Shown here: in pieces, positions 43,918 to 53,483 of the stretch | Layout of the letters: each line of letters starts with the position of its first letter | Position numbering within the stretch: position 1 is the first letter of the stretch | DNA from: SMYC01 sp965197495 | GTDB taxonomy: Bacteria; Acidobacteriota; Vicinamibacteria; Marinacidobacterales; SMYC01 | DNA: 64,000 nt | Assembly: GCA_965197495.1 (NCBI GenBank) | Contig: OZ240210.1 | Span: 1,736,001 to 1,800,000, forward strand | Reading direction: 5' to 3' | Made by a program: the position numbers and the translations under genes | Notes under the pieces: model-generated | Databases searched by the model: none | What the model was told of the DNA's origin: nothing | What the model saw: the letters and a program-made list of their open reading frames with translations, nothing else

Positions 43918-44338
43918 TTGTTCGAGCCGCAGCGGGCGCAGGCGCGCTACTGCGGCGCAGAATGCCGTAGGGCAGCGAAGCGATGGAGAGATTCGAAAAG
44001 TAGACGGCGCTACCGTAAAAAGGAAAGTGGCCGACGGAAGCGTCGGGAACAAAGTCGTCGTCACCGACGACGTCAACAGGAGCGAAAGCGTAGAGGGGAA
44101 GACGTTCTTGTCGCGGTGGAAGCGCCCGCGTGGGTCATCACCCAGGAAAAAAGATCGAGCTCGTGCGACCGTCCTGGCTGCTACGAGAGTTTTGAACGTA
44201 CGCGGCGCTCACCGCTTCAGCGATTCTGCACAGGTGCTTGTCGGCGAGCACTTTTATAGAGTTATCGAACGAGAACGAAGGTGGGAGGTTCGTTATCGTG
44301 CAGGGCGACAACGAATCGGTGCGGTCCAAAGCGGTTGA
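43918..44338 (+). pseudogene. Zinc-knuckle protein of a mobile element, frameshifted
   Basis: Cys motifs ARYCGAECRRAAKRWRDSKS and CDRPGCYESFERTRRSPLQR with FCTGACRRAL. A frameshift near 44240 separates the tail (RVIERERRWEVRYRAG). Proteins with this arrangement occur beside ParB-like proteins in transposon-like clusters; here the ParB-like gene follows. Confidence 0.6.
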
Positions 44339-44470
44339 GCGTGAGGTATTGCCAAAAGGATGGAATGAGTTCTAGTTTGACGTAGCCCAAGGGGAGGAGG
44401 GGGGCGAGCCGGCGTGAATGGCCCGTCCCTCTTCTCTCGATTATAGAAGAGAAGGAGCTTTGTAGCAGCG

Positions 44471-44770
44471 ATGGCGTCGCCAGTGGAGTTGGTCGAACTC
44501 GATCTCGAGGAGCTGGGCGAGCACTTTGGTCGTCTGCGAGTTCACACGCCGGACTCGGAGCGCGGGATGGCGCGGTCGATGCGTCTTTATGGGCAGCTGT
44601 CTCCGGTGGTTGTTTGCTTGCGCGAGAGGCGCTACGAGTTGATCGATGGCTTCAAACGTCTGGCGGCGGCCCGAAGCCTTGACGGTTGGGCTCGATTGCT
44701 GGCGCGAGTGATGGCGGTCGATGACAAGGCGGCCAAGGCGGCGATCTACGGTTTGAACCGGGAATTCTAA
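44471..44770 (+). CDS. ParB/sulfiredoxin-like nuclease-fold protein, short
   Basis: 99 residues with the ParB N-terminal core: LRVHTPDSERGMARSMRLYG, QLSPVVVC and YELIDGFKRLAAARSL (the GxRR-like box is DGFKR). It stops after AAIYGLNREF. Full-length relatives continue, so this may be truncated by the TAA at 44768. Probably a mobile-element gene rather than a chromosome partition factor. Confidence 0.65.
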   Translation: MASPVELVELDLEELGEHFGRLRVHTPDSERGMARSMRLYGQLSPVVVCLRERRYELIDGFKRLAAARSLDGWARLLARVMAVDDKAAKAAIYGLNREF

Positions 44771-45158
44771 TTGTCGTTGACCGGGAAAAGTAGTTGACGC
44801 TGGACATCCGGGATGGGATTCGACGCCGACTCGGGTCCGGTGGTGGACATTCGACCCGAGAGCTTCGAGCCCGATCCGCCGAAATACAAAGTGCATTGAC
44901 CGTCTTCTGGCGCTACTGGCTCCTCCAAATTCCCGGATGGATCGTCTTGGCCGGTCTGGATCGGGCGTGCTCATGACCGAGGACGCTAGCTTTCCAACGT
45001 TCGGGTAGTGGTCTAGTTTGAACTAGACCACTACCAAAGATTTGTGATACGAAGGCCGCAGCGCACGAGCGAGCCGTGCCATCGTAAAGGCCGATGCCCA
45101 CGAGCGAGCCAACATCCAGGTGAAATGCGTGATTTTTGTGCGCGGACAAAAAAAGAAG
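44771..45158. other. Remnant gap with a strong palindrome
   Basis: No complete gene. 44812-44899 reads GFDADSGPVVDIRPESFEPD and ends in a stop, a short unrecognised fragment. A perfect palindrome lies at 45004-45035 (separate entry). 45036-45158 is featureless. Confidence 0.4.
45004..45035. repeat. 15-bp perfect inverted repeat
   Basis: Arms GGTAGTGGTCTAGTT and AACTAGACCACTACC with a 2-base loop. There is no U-tract, so it is more like an operator, recombination site or element end than a terminator. Confidence 0.75.
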
Positions 45159-45646
45159 GGTTCTCCTGTCGTTTCTGGGGATCTGATTTGGGCGCGAGGG
45201 TATGGCCTATGGACGCTGCCGCGATTGTGGAAAACACCGGAAACTCCTGGAGAGAGGAGGCTATGGAAAACGCCCTTCCAGGCTTCGAAGAGAGCTCAGT
45301 CGTGAGCAAGGCCTTGAACGATCCGGACCGTGGGGGCGTTTCCCACAGCCTCGTTTCGCGCTGCGGGGCAGTGGCATTTGGTGAGGCCTGTGGGTTGAGA
45401 GGGTAAGCCATGTTTAGATGCGCATCGGCGAGAACGCTAGAATCCTTTTTCGGCAAGAAAAAGGAGCGTTCTCGCGATGCGCGTTACCACGTTAGTCAAC
45501 AAGCTCATCGGATTGCAAGGCCTGTGGGTCCGAAATTTCCACTTCCAGGCGGACAAAGCCAGAGTGGTGGTGGATGTCGTACCACGGAGGAGGAAGCCTC
45601 TGTGCGGGGTTTGCGGTCGAAAGGTCCGCAAGAACAAAGATCGCTA
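45159..45646 (+). mobile_element. Divergent ISL3-type remnant (leader and transposase start)
   Basis: Starts with the ISL3 end GGTTCTCCTGTCGTTTC. It follows the ISL3 leader with many substitutions and small indels, then the first transposase codons (MRVTTLVNKLIGLQGLWVR, CGVCGRKVRKNKDR). It breaks at 45646, where sequence from another IS begins. An older relative of the four full copies. Confidence 0.85.
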
Positions 45647-45745
45647 ATGTCGCTCTTCGGCAGCAGCTCGCCGTCCTCCGCCGTTCGGTGAAGCGGCCGC
45701 GGCTCTCGAACGTCGACCGCGGGATCGAGACGTGGCTTAGCTTCA
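45647..45745 (+). pseudogene. Fragment of an integrase-core transposase
   Basis: Reads NVALRQQLAVLRRSVKRPRL and SNVDRG, the N-terminal region of the transposase found complete at 52176-53252 (ENVALRQQLAILRRSVKRPR there). Confidence 0.75.
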
Positions 45746-45863
45746 ATGAGGCCGCGGTCTCTCAACCGCCCTCCAGGCGGTCGAGCTGAACGGATGGAAC
45801 CGGAATGAAGTGTCGTCGCCCGAACGGCCGTTCGTTCGAACCTGGACGGGCTCGCAGGACGAC

Positions 45864-48617
45864 CTACGGTAACGCCTTCCAAATGTAGCTTAGGCCGAGG
45901 TAGTAGTAGGCGCCGTTGAACCCCCACGGCGTGTACCTGCTGTAGAGTTCCCCGGTGCGCAACGCGATGGTGCTCTCTTCCGGGTAGGTATTGAACACAT
46001 TGCGTGAGCCGAATCTCAACGTGGTGGAATCGGAGAGTGGCAGGCTGAATTCAAGATCGACGAGGGGTTTACCGTCGTAGAATGCCGGGTCGTCGCCATC
46101 GAACCAGCCGCCGTAGTAACTCAAGCGGCCAAGGAGGTTCATCCGTCCGATGCGCTGTTTGGCGGTGAAATTCCAGCGGGTTTCGGGCAATGCTGCTTCC
46201 AGTCGACGGATTCGGTTGAGCGAGAGCGTCTGCTGGTTGAACTCCGTGACATCGGTGTTTGTGTGGTTGGCGGCGACGCTGAACACGGTGTCGCCTCCGA
46301 GGGCTGGCGGCGTGTAGGTCAAGACCACGTCGATTCCCTGGGTTCTCGTTGCGAAGTCATTAATGAAGAACCGGAAGCTCCGCAGGTTGCTGGCGCTGGT
46401 GATTCCTTCCGCGACGAGGATGTCGACTTCGTCCGGCGAGAGATTGATGTCTCTCGAGTTCCCAAAGCGGTCGGATAGAGCGATGCGGAAGTAGTCAGCC
46501 GTGAAGGTGAAAGGGCCGGTATCGACGGTCGTCCCGACCGTGTAGTTGAACGATTTCTCGGGCTGGAGCGCCCGTCCACCGTACCGTTGCGCGAGCTCGG
46601 AAGTTGACGGAATCGTGCCGCGGTTCACCAAGTCCATGAGCGTCGAGTCGTATAGAGTCGACACATTGAACGCGTTCTGCTGCCCGGGCGTCGGCGCACG
46701 GAAGCCGCTACTGACGCTGGCGCGGAGCGCGACGACCCGGTTGAGCCGGAACCTTCCGGCGAGCTTGCCGTTGACCGTGGTGCCGAAGTCCTCGAAGTTT
46801 TCGACCCGCACAGCAGTGCCGAGGTTCCACCGTTCTTCCAGGCCCTGCAACTCGACGTCGCCGTAGACCGCTAGGTTGCTGCGACTCCACTTCCCCGCTG
46901 CGATCGGACTGAAGCCGGGGAAGCCGTTGGACGCGGCGGAGAAACCCTGCGCGGCGAAGAGACCGAAGTCCCACGACTCGCGCTGCCCAAGGCCGATCGT
47001 GAACTGCTCGTCACGCCATTCGGCACCACCGGCGAGGTGGACCCTGTCGTTGACGGCATAGGAGACGTCAACGTTAATGCCGAGTTCCTGCTGCTGGTAG
47101 AGGCCGGGATCGAACGATGTGGGCGTATCCGGACCGAAGGAGGCATTGACGGTGTTATGGATGAAAAAGTCCGCCTCGTTGGAGCCGACGCTGAAGCTCG
47201 CATCCCAGACGATGCCACGGGACATGAACCCGCGCAGGCCGGCGACCACCGACCCATCGGTCACATCGCCGCCGAAACTCGGAGTGAAGCCGCCCGGAAA
47301 GCGTTCCTGGAAGGAAAAACAGTTTGGATCGGCAAAAACCTGGCCAAGGGCCGTCGGATCGGGCACATGGTTGGTGATGCTCACCGTGGGGCAGTTGGCG
47401 GAGGCTTCGCCGTGCGCAGCAAGCACGTCGCCGATGAGCAGGGTTTTGCCGCTGTCATTGCTGAACACCCCACCGCGGGTGTTGGGATTCCTGAAGAAGA
47501 AGCCGCCGGTCACCTTCTTGCTGGCGTAGTTCGTGTGGCCGTAGAACTGCAGGCCATTGCTGAACAGATACCCGAAATTGCCAAAAAACTTGACGTCGTC
47601 GTCGATCTCCGGAGAGCCCCAGATCTGGGCCGGATTGCGGACATGGTTGTTACCGACCGCGATCAGTGCCGCCGCATCGGCGCGCTGTATGCTGCGGTCG
47701 GTCGGATTGGAGTTGCCGTATTCGAAACTGAGGTTGGCGAAGCCGGTTGCGCCGAGCGGCAACCCGACGTTGCTGGCAATGGTGTACCCTTCTCTTCCAC
47801 CGTCGTGGTGGACCCCGTTGCGAACCTCGACACTGCCGCCAGACCGGGCGTCCTTGAGCTGGAAATTCAGAACACCGGCTATGGCATCCGAGCCGTACTG
47901 CGCTGCTGCGCCGTCGCGCAGCACCTCCACCTGCCGCAGCGCGATCGATGGGATGGCCGAGATATCCGGACCCTGCGCGCCGTCCGCCACGCCGTTGCCA
48001 CCCCAGATGATGATCGCCGAGCGATGGCGGCGTTTGCCATTGACCAAGACCAGCGTGTGGTCGGGCGCCAGGTTGCGCAGATTCGCCGGACGAGAAATTT
48101 TGGCCGCGTCAGAAAGCTGAGTATTGACATTGTAGGACGGAATGATAGTCCGCAACCGATTGCTCAAATCGGTGTCGCCTTGATTAACGAGTTCCTCGGT
48201 CAAGATGACATCAATCGGTACCGTCGACTCGGTTACCGACCGTGGCCGCGCGCGTGTTCCGACCATGACGGTCGTGGTCACCGCGCCCACATCGAGGATA
48301 AAGTGCAGCAGGATCGGTTGGCCCACCTTCAGTTCGACATCGCTGTAGATTCCAGTTTCAAAGCCAGGCACCTCCGCCGTTAGTGTGTAGAGCCCAGGCG
48401 GCAAACTGAACTCGTAATTTCCGATTTCGCGCGTCACACGTGTAGCAACAATTTCAGTTGTGTTGTTGGTCGCCGTGACGACCGCACCGGGAATGACTGC
48501 TCCAGTGCTGTCCCTCACGGTTCCACTCAATGTGGCATTCTCCTGGGCAAACGTGCTGGGAGATGGACCCAACAGCAACACAACGCCCGCCAAGACGACC
48601 ACACAGATTCCTCGCAT
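45864..48617 (-). CDS. TonB-dependent outer-membrane receptor with carboxypeptidase-regulatory-like domain
   Basis: 917 residues: signal peptide (CVVVLAGVVLLLGPSPSTFA, cleavage near AQ), a beta-sandwich regulatory domain (ATLSGTVRDSTGAVIPGAVV), a plug domain (LRNLAPDHTLVLVNGKRRHR, QVEVLRDGAAAQYGSDAIAG) and a large beta-barrel ending in an aromatic strand (YYYLGLSYIWKALP). Imports an unknown ligand using TonB energy. The start ATG 48617 is formed at the junction with an IS3-type end immediately upstream, so the native promoter has been displaced. The coding sequence is intact. This architecture is common in Acidobacteriota. Confidence 0.93.
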   Translation of the reverse strand: MRGICVVVLAGVVLLLGPSPSTFAQENATLSGTVRDSTGAVIPGAVVTATNNTTEIVATRVTREIGNYEFSLPPGLYTLTAEVPGFETGIYSDVELKVGQPILLHFILDVGAVTTTVMVGTRARPRSVTESTVPIDVILTEELVNQGDTDLSNRLRTIIPSYNVNTQLSDAAKISRPANLRNLAPDHTLVLVNGKRRHRSAIIIWGGNGVADGAQGPDISAIPSIALRQVEVLRDGAAAQYGSDAIAGVLNFQLKDARSGGSVEVRNGVHHDGGREGYTIASNVGLPLGATGFANLSFEYGNSNPTDRSIQRADAAALIAVGNNHVRNPAQIWGSPEIDDDVKFFGNFGYLFSNGLQFYGHTNYASKKVTGGFFFRNPNTRGGVFSNDSGKTLLIGDVLAAHGEASANCPTVSITNHVPDPTALGQVFADPNCFSFQERFPGGFTPSFGGDVTDGSVVAGLRGFMSRGIVWDASFSVGSNEADFFIHNTVNASFGPDTPTSFDPGLYQQQELGINVDVSYAVNDRVHLAGGAEWRDEQFTIGLGQRESWDFGLFAAQGFSAASNGFPGFSPIAAGKWSRSNLAVYGDVELQGLEERWNLGTAVRVENFEDFGTTVNGKLAGRFRLNRVVALRASVSSGFRAPTPGQQNAFNVSTLYDSTLMDLVNRGTIPSTSELAQRYGGRALQPEKSFNYTVGTTVDTGPFTFTADYFRIALSDRFGNSRDINLSPDEVDILVAEGITSASNLRSFRFFINDFATRTQGIDVVLTYTPPALGGDTVFSVAANHTNTDVTEFNQQTLSLNRIRRLEAALPETRWNFTAKQRIGRMNLLGRLSYYGGWFDGDDPAFYDGKPLVDLEFSLPLSDSTTLRFGSRNVFNTYPEESTIALRTGELYSRYTPWGFNGAYYYLGLSYIWKALP

Positions 48618-48999
48618 GAACCGCCCCGGGTTGCCCGGAGACTCGTTAGTTTGAGTCAAGCCGCTGACCCGTGCTGTTGCTGACTTGATGAGGTGGCCGC
48701 GGAAAATCGGAAGGTGTTTAATCCACCGCATTAGGAGAGATACGCGAATGACGAAGAGACGCAGGTTTTCTGGTGATTTGAAAGCGAAGGTCGCACTGGA
48801 ACGCTTCGGGGCGACCGTACGCTGCAAGGAGATTGCCTCGAAGTACCAAGTTCATCCAAACTAGGTTAGCACATGGAAGCGCCAGGTGATCGAAGGGCTT
48901 GGCGAGGTTTTCTCGAACGGTGTTGAACGCCAGCGGCGAGATCATGAAAGCGAGGTCCGTGAGCTTCACGCCAAGATCTTGCACTGCGTCATCGGATGG
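48617..48999 (+). mobile_element. IS3-family remnant at the receptor start
   Basis: Starts with an IS3-like left end (TGAACCGCCCCGGGTTGCCC) exactly at the receptor start codon on the other strand, followed by a broken orfA. The right part is missing; a solo end of another IS follows at 49005. Confidence 0.75.
48748..48983 (+). pseudogene. IS3-family OrfA with nonsense codon
   Basis: Reads MTKRRRFSGDLKAKVALERF and CKEIASKYQVHPN, then TAG (48862-48864) where Gln is expected, then VSTWKRQVIEGLGEVF. Helix-turn-helix OrfA of the IS3/IS51 type. No orfB follows. Confidence 0.85.
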
Positions 49000-49004
49000 G
49001 ACGG

Positions 49005-49050
49005 CGTCCTGTGCCAAAACTCGGCCCTTTTGAAATAGACCATAAATCAG
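49005..49050. repeat. Solo terminal repeat of the 59.4-kb IS type
   Basis: GTCCTGTGCCAAAACTCGG...CATAAATCAG, the left end of the IS at 59395 with few changes and no element body. Confidence 0.8.
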
Positions 49051-49189
49051 TATCCCGAACTCTCGGTCGACGAACCGTCACCGTGCCAAGGTTCATCGTG
49101 AGCTTCCTAGGCTGAAGTTCCTGGCTGAAAAAGCCAAGATCCGGTGTTGATCCAATGAGATAGTTGGAATCAATGGTGCTGGCTTCTGT

Positions 49190-51169
49190 CTACACGGTGA
49201 TACCTTTGAGCAGGTCGTAGGCTCTCTGCTGTTTCGAGTCCGGAGTTGTCGTGACATCGAAGGTGGGCTCGTCGGGTCCGGCTTCCGGTCGCCGACATTT
49301 GTTTCGGACGATGTTGCTGAGAAGGCGCAGCAGCGTGCGGAAGCTGGAAGCTCGACTCCCATCGTCAAGCTTCTTGGTGTGTATCTTGCGCAGGGCGGCC
49401 TCGGAGCGCTTCGCCGGAGCAACCGGGTCACGCCTGGCCTTCGCCTGCTGGTCCTCGTCAGAGAATAGCAGCGGCCGCCAAGCCTCCATCATGTGCCACA
49501 GGACGTAGTAGGCCAGCATGCACAAGAAGACGTGCGCCCGGACTCGGTTTTCGCGCCGGTGACGAATCGGCCGCACCTTTAGGTCCATGCTCTTGAAGGA
49601 ACGAAACGCCCTCTCGACCTGGGTCAGCAACTTGTAGCTGCGCACTGTGTCGTCGGTTTTCATCCGCTGCTCAGCAAGACTGGTGCGGATCACGTAGATG
49701 CCGTCAAGGGCAGCTTCCGCAGTGACCTTTGTGTCGTCGATTTCGAAGCTAAAGCTGTCGTCGCGAATGTCCAGCTTGAAGTGCTTGCCGACTTTGTACT
49801 TGTTGAGAACTCTGCCTACCCGCACACCGATTTTATCTTTACCATGCAGCTGACCCCGCCCGATCCGTTGGCGAATCCCTCCGAACTGCTTAGCGATCGT
49901 CCCCATGTGTCGCTTCCACCGCTGGAGCCGTTTGTTGGCGAGCTCAGAGTTGCCGTTGGCGAGGCGCGAGGCGTCGGCATCCATCGTTGTCTCGTCTAGC
50001 TCGAAGTCGAAACCGTCGTCACGGATGTCGAGCCTGTAGTACCTGCCGACCTTGTACTTGTTGAGGAGCTTTTTCACTGCAGCACGGATGTCCTCCTTGC
50101 CCTGCAAACGGCGCCGCTCGACCATCCGACAAACTTTCTCCAGCTCCTTGCAGGTCGCTTCGAGCAGAGCACGGCGCTTGTGACGCCGCCTCTCGGCCAG
50201 CTCCGGATTGTGGCAAGCGACCAGCCTCTCGTTGGGGAAATCCGGGTGCGTCACCTCAAACAGATTCCGCTCGTCGAATAGCCCCATCTGGAGCACCCCA
50301 TCGTTAATGAGCTTGCGAATCGGTTCGGGACGCAGAGCGGTAATCCAGTCGACACCGTCCATCTCCCGCAACTCGTCGATCTGGGTCTGGGTGATCATTC
50401 CGCGGTCGCCCACCATCACAAACTGCTCGATGCCGAAGCGCTCTTGCACCTTTTCTACCTGAGGCAACAGCGTTTTGGGATCGCCCGTGTTGCCCTCAAA
50501 GACCGATACCGACACGGGGATGCCGCGTTCGTTGGTCAGCAGACCGTAGTTGATCTGCAGCTTGCCTTTCTTGCCGTCACGGTCGTATCCGAGGCGGGCG
50601 ATCGGACAACTCACACCCTCGAAGTAGCTTGAGGTTAGGTCATAGAGCGCCAGGCCATCGTTTTGGAGATGGCGCGCCGCGAGTTTTTTTTCGATGACCT
50701 CCTGGCGTTTGAGAACCCAGTCCATGGCGGCATAGAGATCGTCTTCGCGGGCATCGCTCACCCCCAGGATTTCGGGCAGTGTGGTTGTGTGCCACCACTG
50801 GCTAGTCGCCAGCTTCGACTGCGGTTCGAGGATCCGGGCGACTACCATGGCCACGACCAAATCCCGCTCTGGTGAGTGTCGAGAACCAACGAGCTTTTCG
50901 AAACCGAGCTGTCTCATGGCGCTGAGCACCGCGTCGACGTGGCCATGGTGCCGGGAGCCGTTCTCGACGATTTTGAAGGCGACTTCAACCGAGACGAGCT
51001 TTTCCCCTTTGAGAATGCGTCGGATGGCGTCGACTGCGTCCATGGGCAATTTGGACAAGTTAGCGAGCGTGCGCTTGCGGACGTTTCCGCCCACCCGATA
51101 GGACTCACGCAGCAGGACCGCGGGGGTAGAGTTGCGATTGGGGATGATGTGGGTATGCATGCCCACCAT
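49190..51169 (-). CDS. IS1634-family transposase
   Basis: 659 residues. Conserved blocks: LALYDLTSSYFEGVSCPIAR (first D), GLLTNERGIPVSVSVFEGNT, MVGDRGMITQ (second D) and YKLLTQVERAFRSFKSMDLK with Y-x2-R...E-like C-terminal motif (HRRENRVRAHVFLCMLAYYV). An internal duplication is visible: LLNKYKVGRYYRLDIRDDGF near residue 365 and VLNKYKVGKHFKLDIRDDSF near residue 445. The full reading frame suggests recent activity. Confidence 0.9.
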   Translation of the reverse strand: MVGMHTHIIPNRNSTPAVLLRESYRVGGNVRKRTLANLSKLPMDAVDAIRRILKGEKLVSVEVAFKIVENGSRHHGHVDAVLSAMRQLGFEKLVGSRHSPERDLVVAMVVARILEPQSKLATSQWWHTTTLPEILGVSDAREDDLYAAMDWVLKRQEVIEKKLAARHLQNDGLALYDLTSSYFEGVSCPIARLGYDRDGKKGKLQINYGLLTNERGIPVSVSVFEGNTGDPKTLLPQVEKVQERFGIEQFVMVGDRGMITQTQIDELREMDGVDWITALRPEPIRKLINDGVLQMGLFDERNLFEVTHPDFPNERLVACHNPELAERRRHKRRALLEATCKELEKVCRMVERRRLQGKEDIRAAVKKLLNKYKVGRYYRLDIRDDGFDFELDETTMDADASRLANGNSELANKRLQRWKRHMGTIAKQFGGIRQRIGRGQLHGKDKIGVRVGRVLNKYKVGKHFKLDIRDDSFSFEIDDTKVTAEAALDGIYVIRTSLAEQRMKTDDTVRSYKLLTQVERAFRSFKSMDLKVRPIRHRRENRVRAHVFLCMLAYYVLWHMMEAWRPLLFSDEDQQAKARRDPVAPAKRSEAALRKIHTKKLDDGSRASSFRTLLRLLSNIVRNKCRRPEAGPDEPTFDVTTTPDSKQQRAYDLLKGITV

Positions 51170-51316
51170 AATAGCCTATGTATCAATGTATATCAAATCA
51201 TAAAAGGCTTTAGACATGCCTACATATTGCATCCCAAAATTAGCCTCTCGGCGTCCCTAAAGACGCGTAATCATTGGGGATTCACACTGTCAGTGGGTTC
51301 ATTCGACCAAGGAACT

Positions 51317-51596
51317 TCAGCCTAGGCTGGCCGTATCCACGGATTTGGGAAGCTCCGAGGCCTCCCAGAAGCGAACCGCCCCGTATTTCTTCGTGGTGCG
51401 GAGCTCGTGGTACTCGGGAGGGACGAGAGAAAAGTAGGCGACGGACAGCACGCGCCCGCTGGGATCGCGAGTCTCCCCATCAAAAGTGTAGAGCTGCTCG
51501 AGATACACGCGCTTTACGCCCGTCTGCTCCTCGAGAATGCGCGCCGCGGCGGCATCGAGAGTCTCGCTATCTTCGATGAGCCTACCAGGCAAGGCC
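51317..51596 (-). pseudogene. NUDIX hydrolase, N-terminus cut by MITE-like element
   Basis: Reads MWALPGRLIEDSETLDAAAA, RILEEQTGVKRVYLEQLYTF and LSVAYFSLVPPEYHEL. The Nudix box is G-x5-E-x7 with R-I-L-E-E-x-x-G, with Ile in place of the usual Glu after Arg. The N-terminal part stops at the IS-derived repeat at 51602. It may have encoded an ADP-ribose pyrophosphatase or NrtR-like protein. Confidence 0.7.
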
Positions 51597-51601
51597 CACA
51601 T

Positions 51602-51739
51602 CCCGTCCTGTGCCAAAACTCGGATCTTTTGAAATAGGCTACAAATCAGCAACTTAGTGTCTGTGTTTGCGACATCCCCAAGGGCCGTAGGCCGGCGCTT
51701 GGGGATGTCGTGGCTGTCCGAGTTTTGGCACAGGACGGG
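51602..51739. mobile_element. 138-bp MITE-like deletion derivative
   Basis: Both ends are the terminal repeat of the 59.4-kb IS (CCCGTCCTGTGCCAAAACTC), about 85 bp of the left end and a short right end. Between them lies a hairpin with arms CGACATCCCCAAG and CTTGGGGATGTCG. Without a gene; inserted in the Nudix gene. Confidence 0.8.
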
Positions 51740-52150
51740 GTCGAAGGAAAAGTGTCTCGAACTTCTGAAGGCAGCTACAATTAATCAGGATGGGCAAGCT
51801 CAGATTGCGGAAGCCACCGAAGGCGCATGGAGCCTGATCGATGGGGCAATGCGTCGGGCCTGGGGACCAAAGTACGACCAACGTACAGAGCCTGCAAGTG
51901 AGTGACGTGAGAGCCGAACATCTCTTCCAATAGCTCATCCTTAGAACCAAAGCATTGCAGGTCGCGGAGCCCCCACCCATCCGGCCGGAGGTGCTAATGG
52001 GCGAGGGAGATGTTGGCGAACGGGTTGCTACCCTTGGGCGCTGTTTCGCCGGCGAGTTGACGATGCTCCTGTCCCTTCCATAAACTCGAGCTGTATGAGA
52101 TTGGCGAACTTCCTGCAACCGGAATGCTTTGGTCGTCTTCATGTAGGACG
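51740..52150. other. Gap with an unassigned gene end
   Basis: 51740-51905 reads CLELLKAATINQDGQAQIAE and GAWSLIDGAMRRAWGPKYDQ to a stop, a short unrecognised C-terminus that may belong to the gene cut by the MITE. 51906-52150 shows no convincing gene on either strand. Confidence 0.4.
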
Positions 52151-52175
52151 TTTTAAGAGCCGGCGTCGGCTCTAC

Positions 52176-53252
52176 TCAGGGATAGAGGTGTAAGCTGGTG
52201 CGAAGTCCAGCAGCCGTTCCGAGCGGATCGGACTCAAGCAGCGCGTCGAGTGTAATAATGATGGAGACCGCCGACCTTTGAATGGCACTCACTTTGCCCA
52301 TTGCTGGCGACTCTACGCGGCGAGGCTCGGGCGCGTCTTTCTCAAGCGACAAATGAGTCCGGCACGAATGATAGTAGTCGACGTATTTGCGTAGGATTCG
52401 CCTCAGGTGCTGCTCGTCGAGGACGATCACGTGGTCGAGACACTCACGTCGAATGGAGCCGATCATCCTTTCGACAAATGGATTCTGCCACGGGGAGCAC
52501 GGTGCGGTAAGGACCTGTTCTATCCCGAGACCGTCGACGCGACTATCGAAGTACGCTCCGTAGGTCTGGTCTCGGTCTCGTACCAGGTACCGAGGCGCGG
52601 TGTCCCATGGAAAAGCATTGACCATTTGCTGCGCCGTCCACTCAGCAGAAGGATGTTCGGTGACATTGAAATGAACGATACGGCGACGGTCGTGGCGAAG
52701 GACGATGAAGACGAACAGAACTCTGAAGGTTGCGGTCGGCAAAGTGAAAAAGTCGAGCGACACCAAGTCGTTTGCATGATTATCAAGAAAGCTCCGCCAA
52801 GTAGGGGACGGTGGCGTGCGATGGCGAACCATATACTTGGAGACGGCAGCCTGGGAAATGGAGATGCCCAGCTTTGCCAGCTCGCCATGCACGCGGGGAG
52901 CTCCCCAGAGCGGGTTGGCCCTGCTCATGTTCCGTATCAGCTCACGTATTTCGGGAGCGACGCCTGGTCGTCCTGGCCTACGCCGTCGACTCTTCCACGC
53001 CCAATATCGTCTGAACCCACAACGGTGCCAGCGGACGACCGTCTCAGGTTTCACGATGACGAGGACGCTCTCCCAGTCAGTCCAGATTCTGCGCAACAGC
53101 ACCCAAAACCCGCGGTCGACCTTCGAGAGCCGCGGCCGTTTCACGGAACGGCGGAGGATGGCGAGCTGCTGCCGAAGAGCGACATTCTCGAGAGCCAGCT
53201 TGCGACGAGCTTTGAAGGCAGAGATGAGAGCGGGAACCAACGACGAAATCAT
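52176..53252 (-). CDS. Integrase-core (rve) transposase, IS3/IS481-type
   Basis: 358 residues: N-terminal ENVALRQQLAILRRSVKRPR, helix-turn-helix (WGAPRVHGELAKLGISISQA), and DDE triad in LVSLDFFTLP (D), YLVRDRDQTYG (D) and NPFVERMIGSIRRECLDHV (E). The element probably extends to about 53321, where GCGCGCGGATGAATAAATAG is shared with the solo end at 39003. Confidence 0.88.
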   Translation of the reverse strand: MISSLVPALISAFKARRKLALENVALRQQLAILRRSVKRPRLSKVDRGFWVLLRRIWTDWESVLVIVKPETVVRWHRCGFRRYWAWKSRRRRPGRPGVAPEIRELIRNMSRANPLWGAPRVHGELAKLGISISQAAVSKYMVRHRTPPSPTWRSFLDNHANDLVSLDFFTLPTATFRVLFVFIVLRHDRRRIVHFNVTEHPSAEWTAQQMVNAFPWDTAPRYLVRDRDQTYGAYFDSRVDGLGIEQVLTAPCSPWQNPFVERMIGSIRRECLDHVIVLDEQHLRRILRKYVDYYHSCRTHLSLEKDAPEPRRVESPAMGKVSAIQRSAVSIIITLDALLESDPLGTAAGLRTSLHLYP

Positions 53253-53483
53253 GCCGGCATGGTGCTGGCAGACCGGAGATTAATCAAGTTTGGTGCGCGC
53301 GGATGAATAAATAGAAGGCACACCCGCCAGGATTGCCCGTTTCGCGACGAACGGATGAGGTGATCCGACGTCATTGTAAACGTGGAAAGGTTCGCTCTCG
53401 CGTCTGCTCTCGAATTTTGTGTCAGCTTTCGTCAACGCCGTCGTGTCGAGATTGTTCTCTTCCGATGGCGATACCAGAACGTT

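Noticed and set aside
47037..48383. A 448-codon open frame antisense to the TonB receptor
   Set aside because: The receptor has plug, barrel and signal peptide; the antisense frame is low-complexity without motifs.
51654..52142. Minus-strand open frame of 162 codons
   Set aside because: Crosses the MITE-like element and shows no family motif; its C-terminus is IS end sequence.
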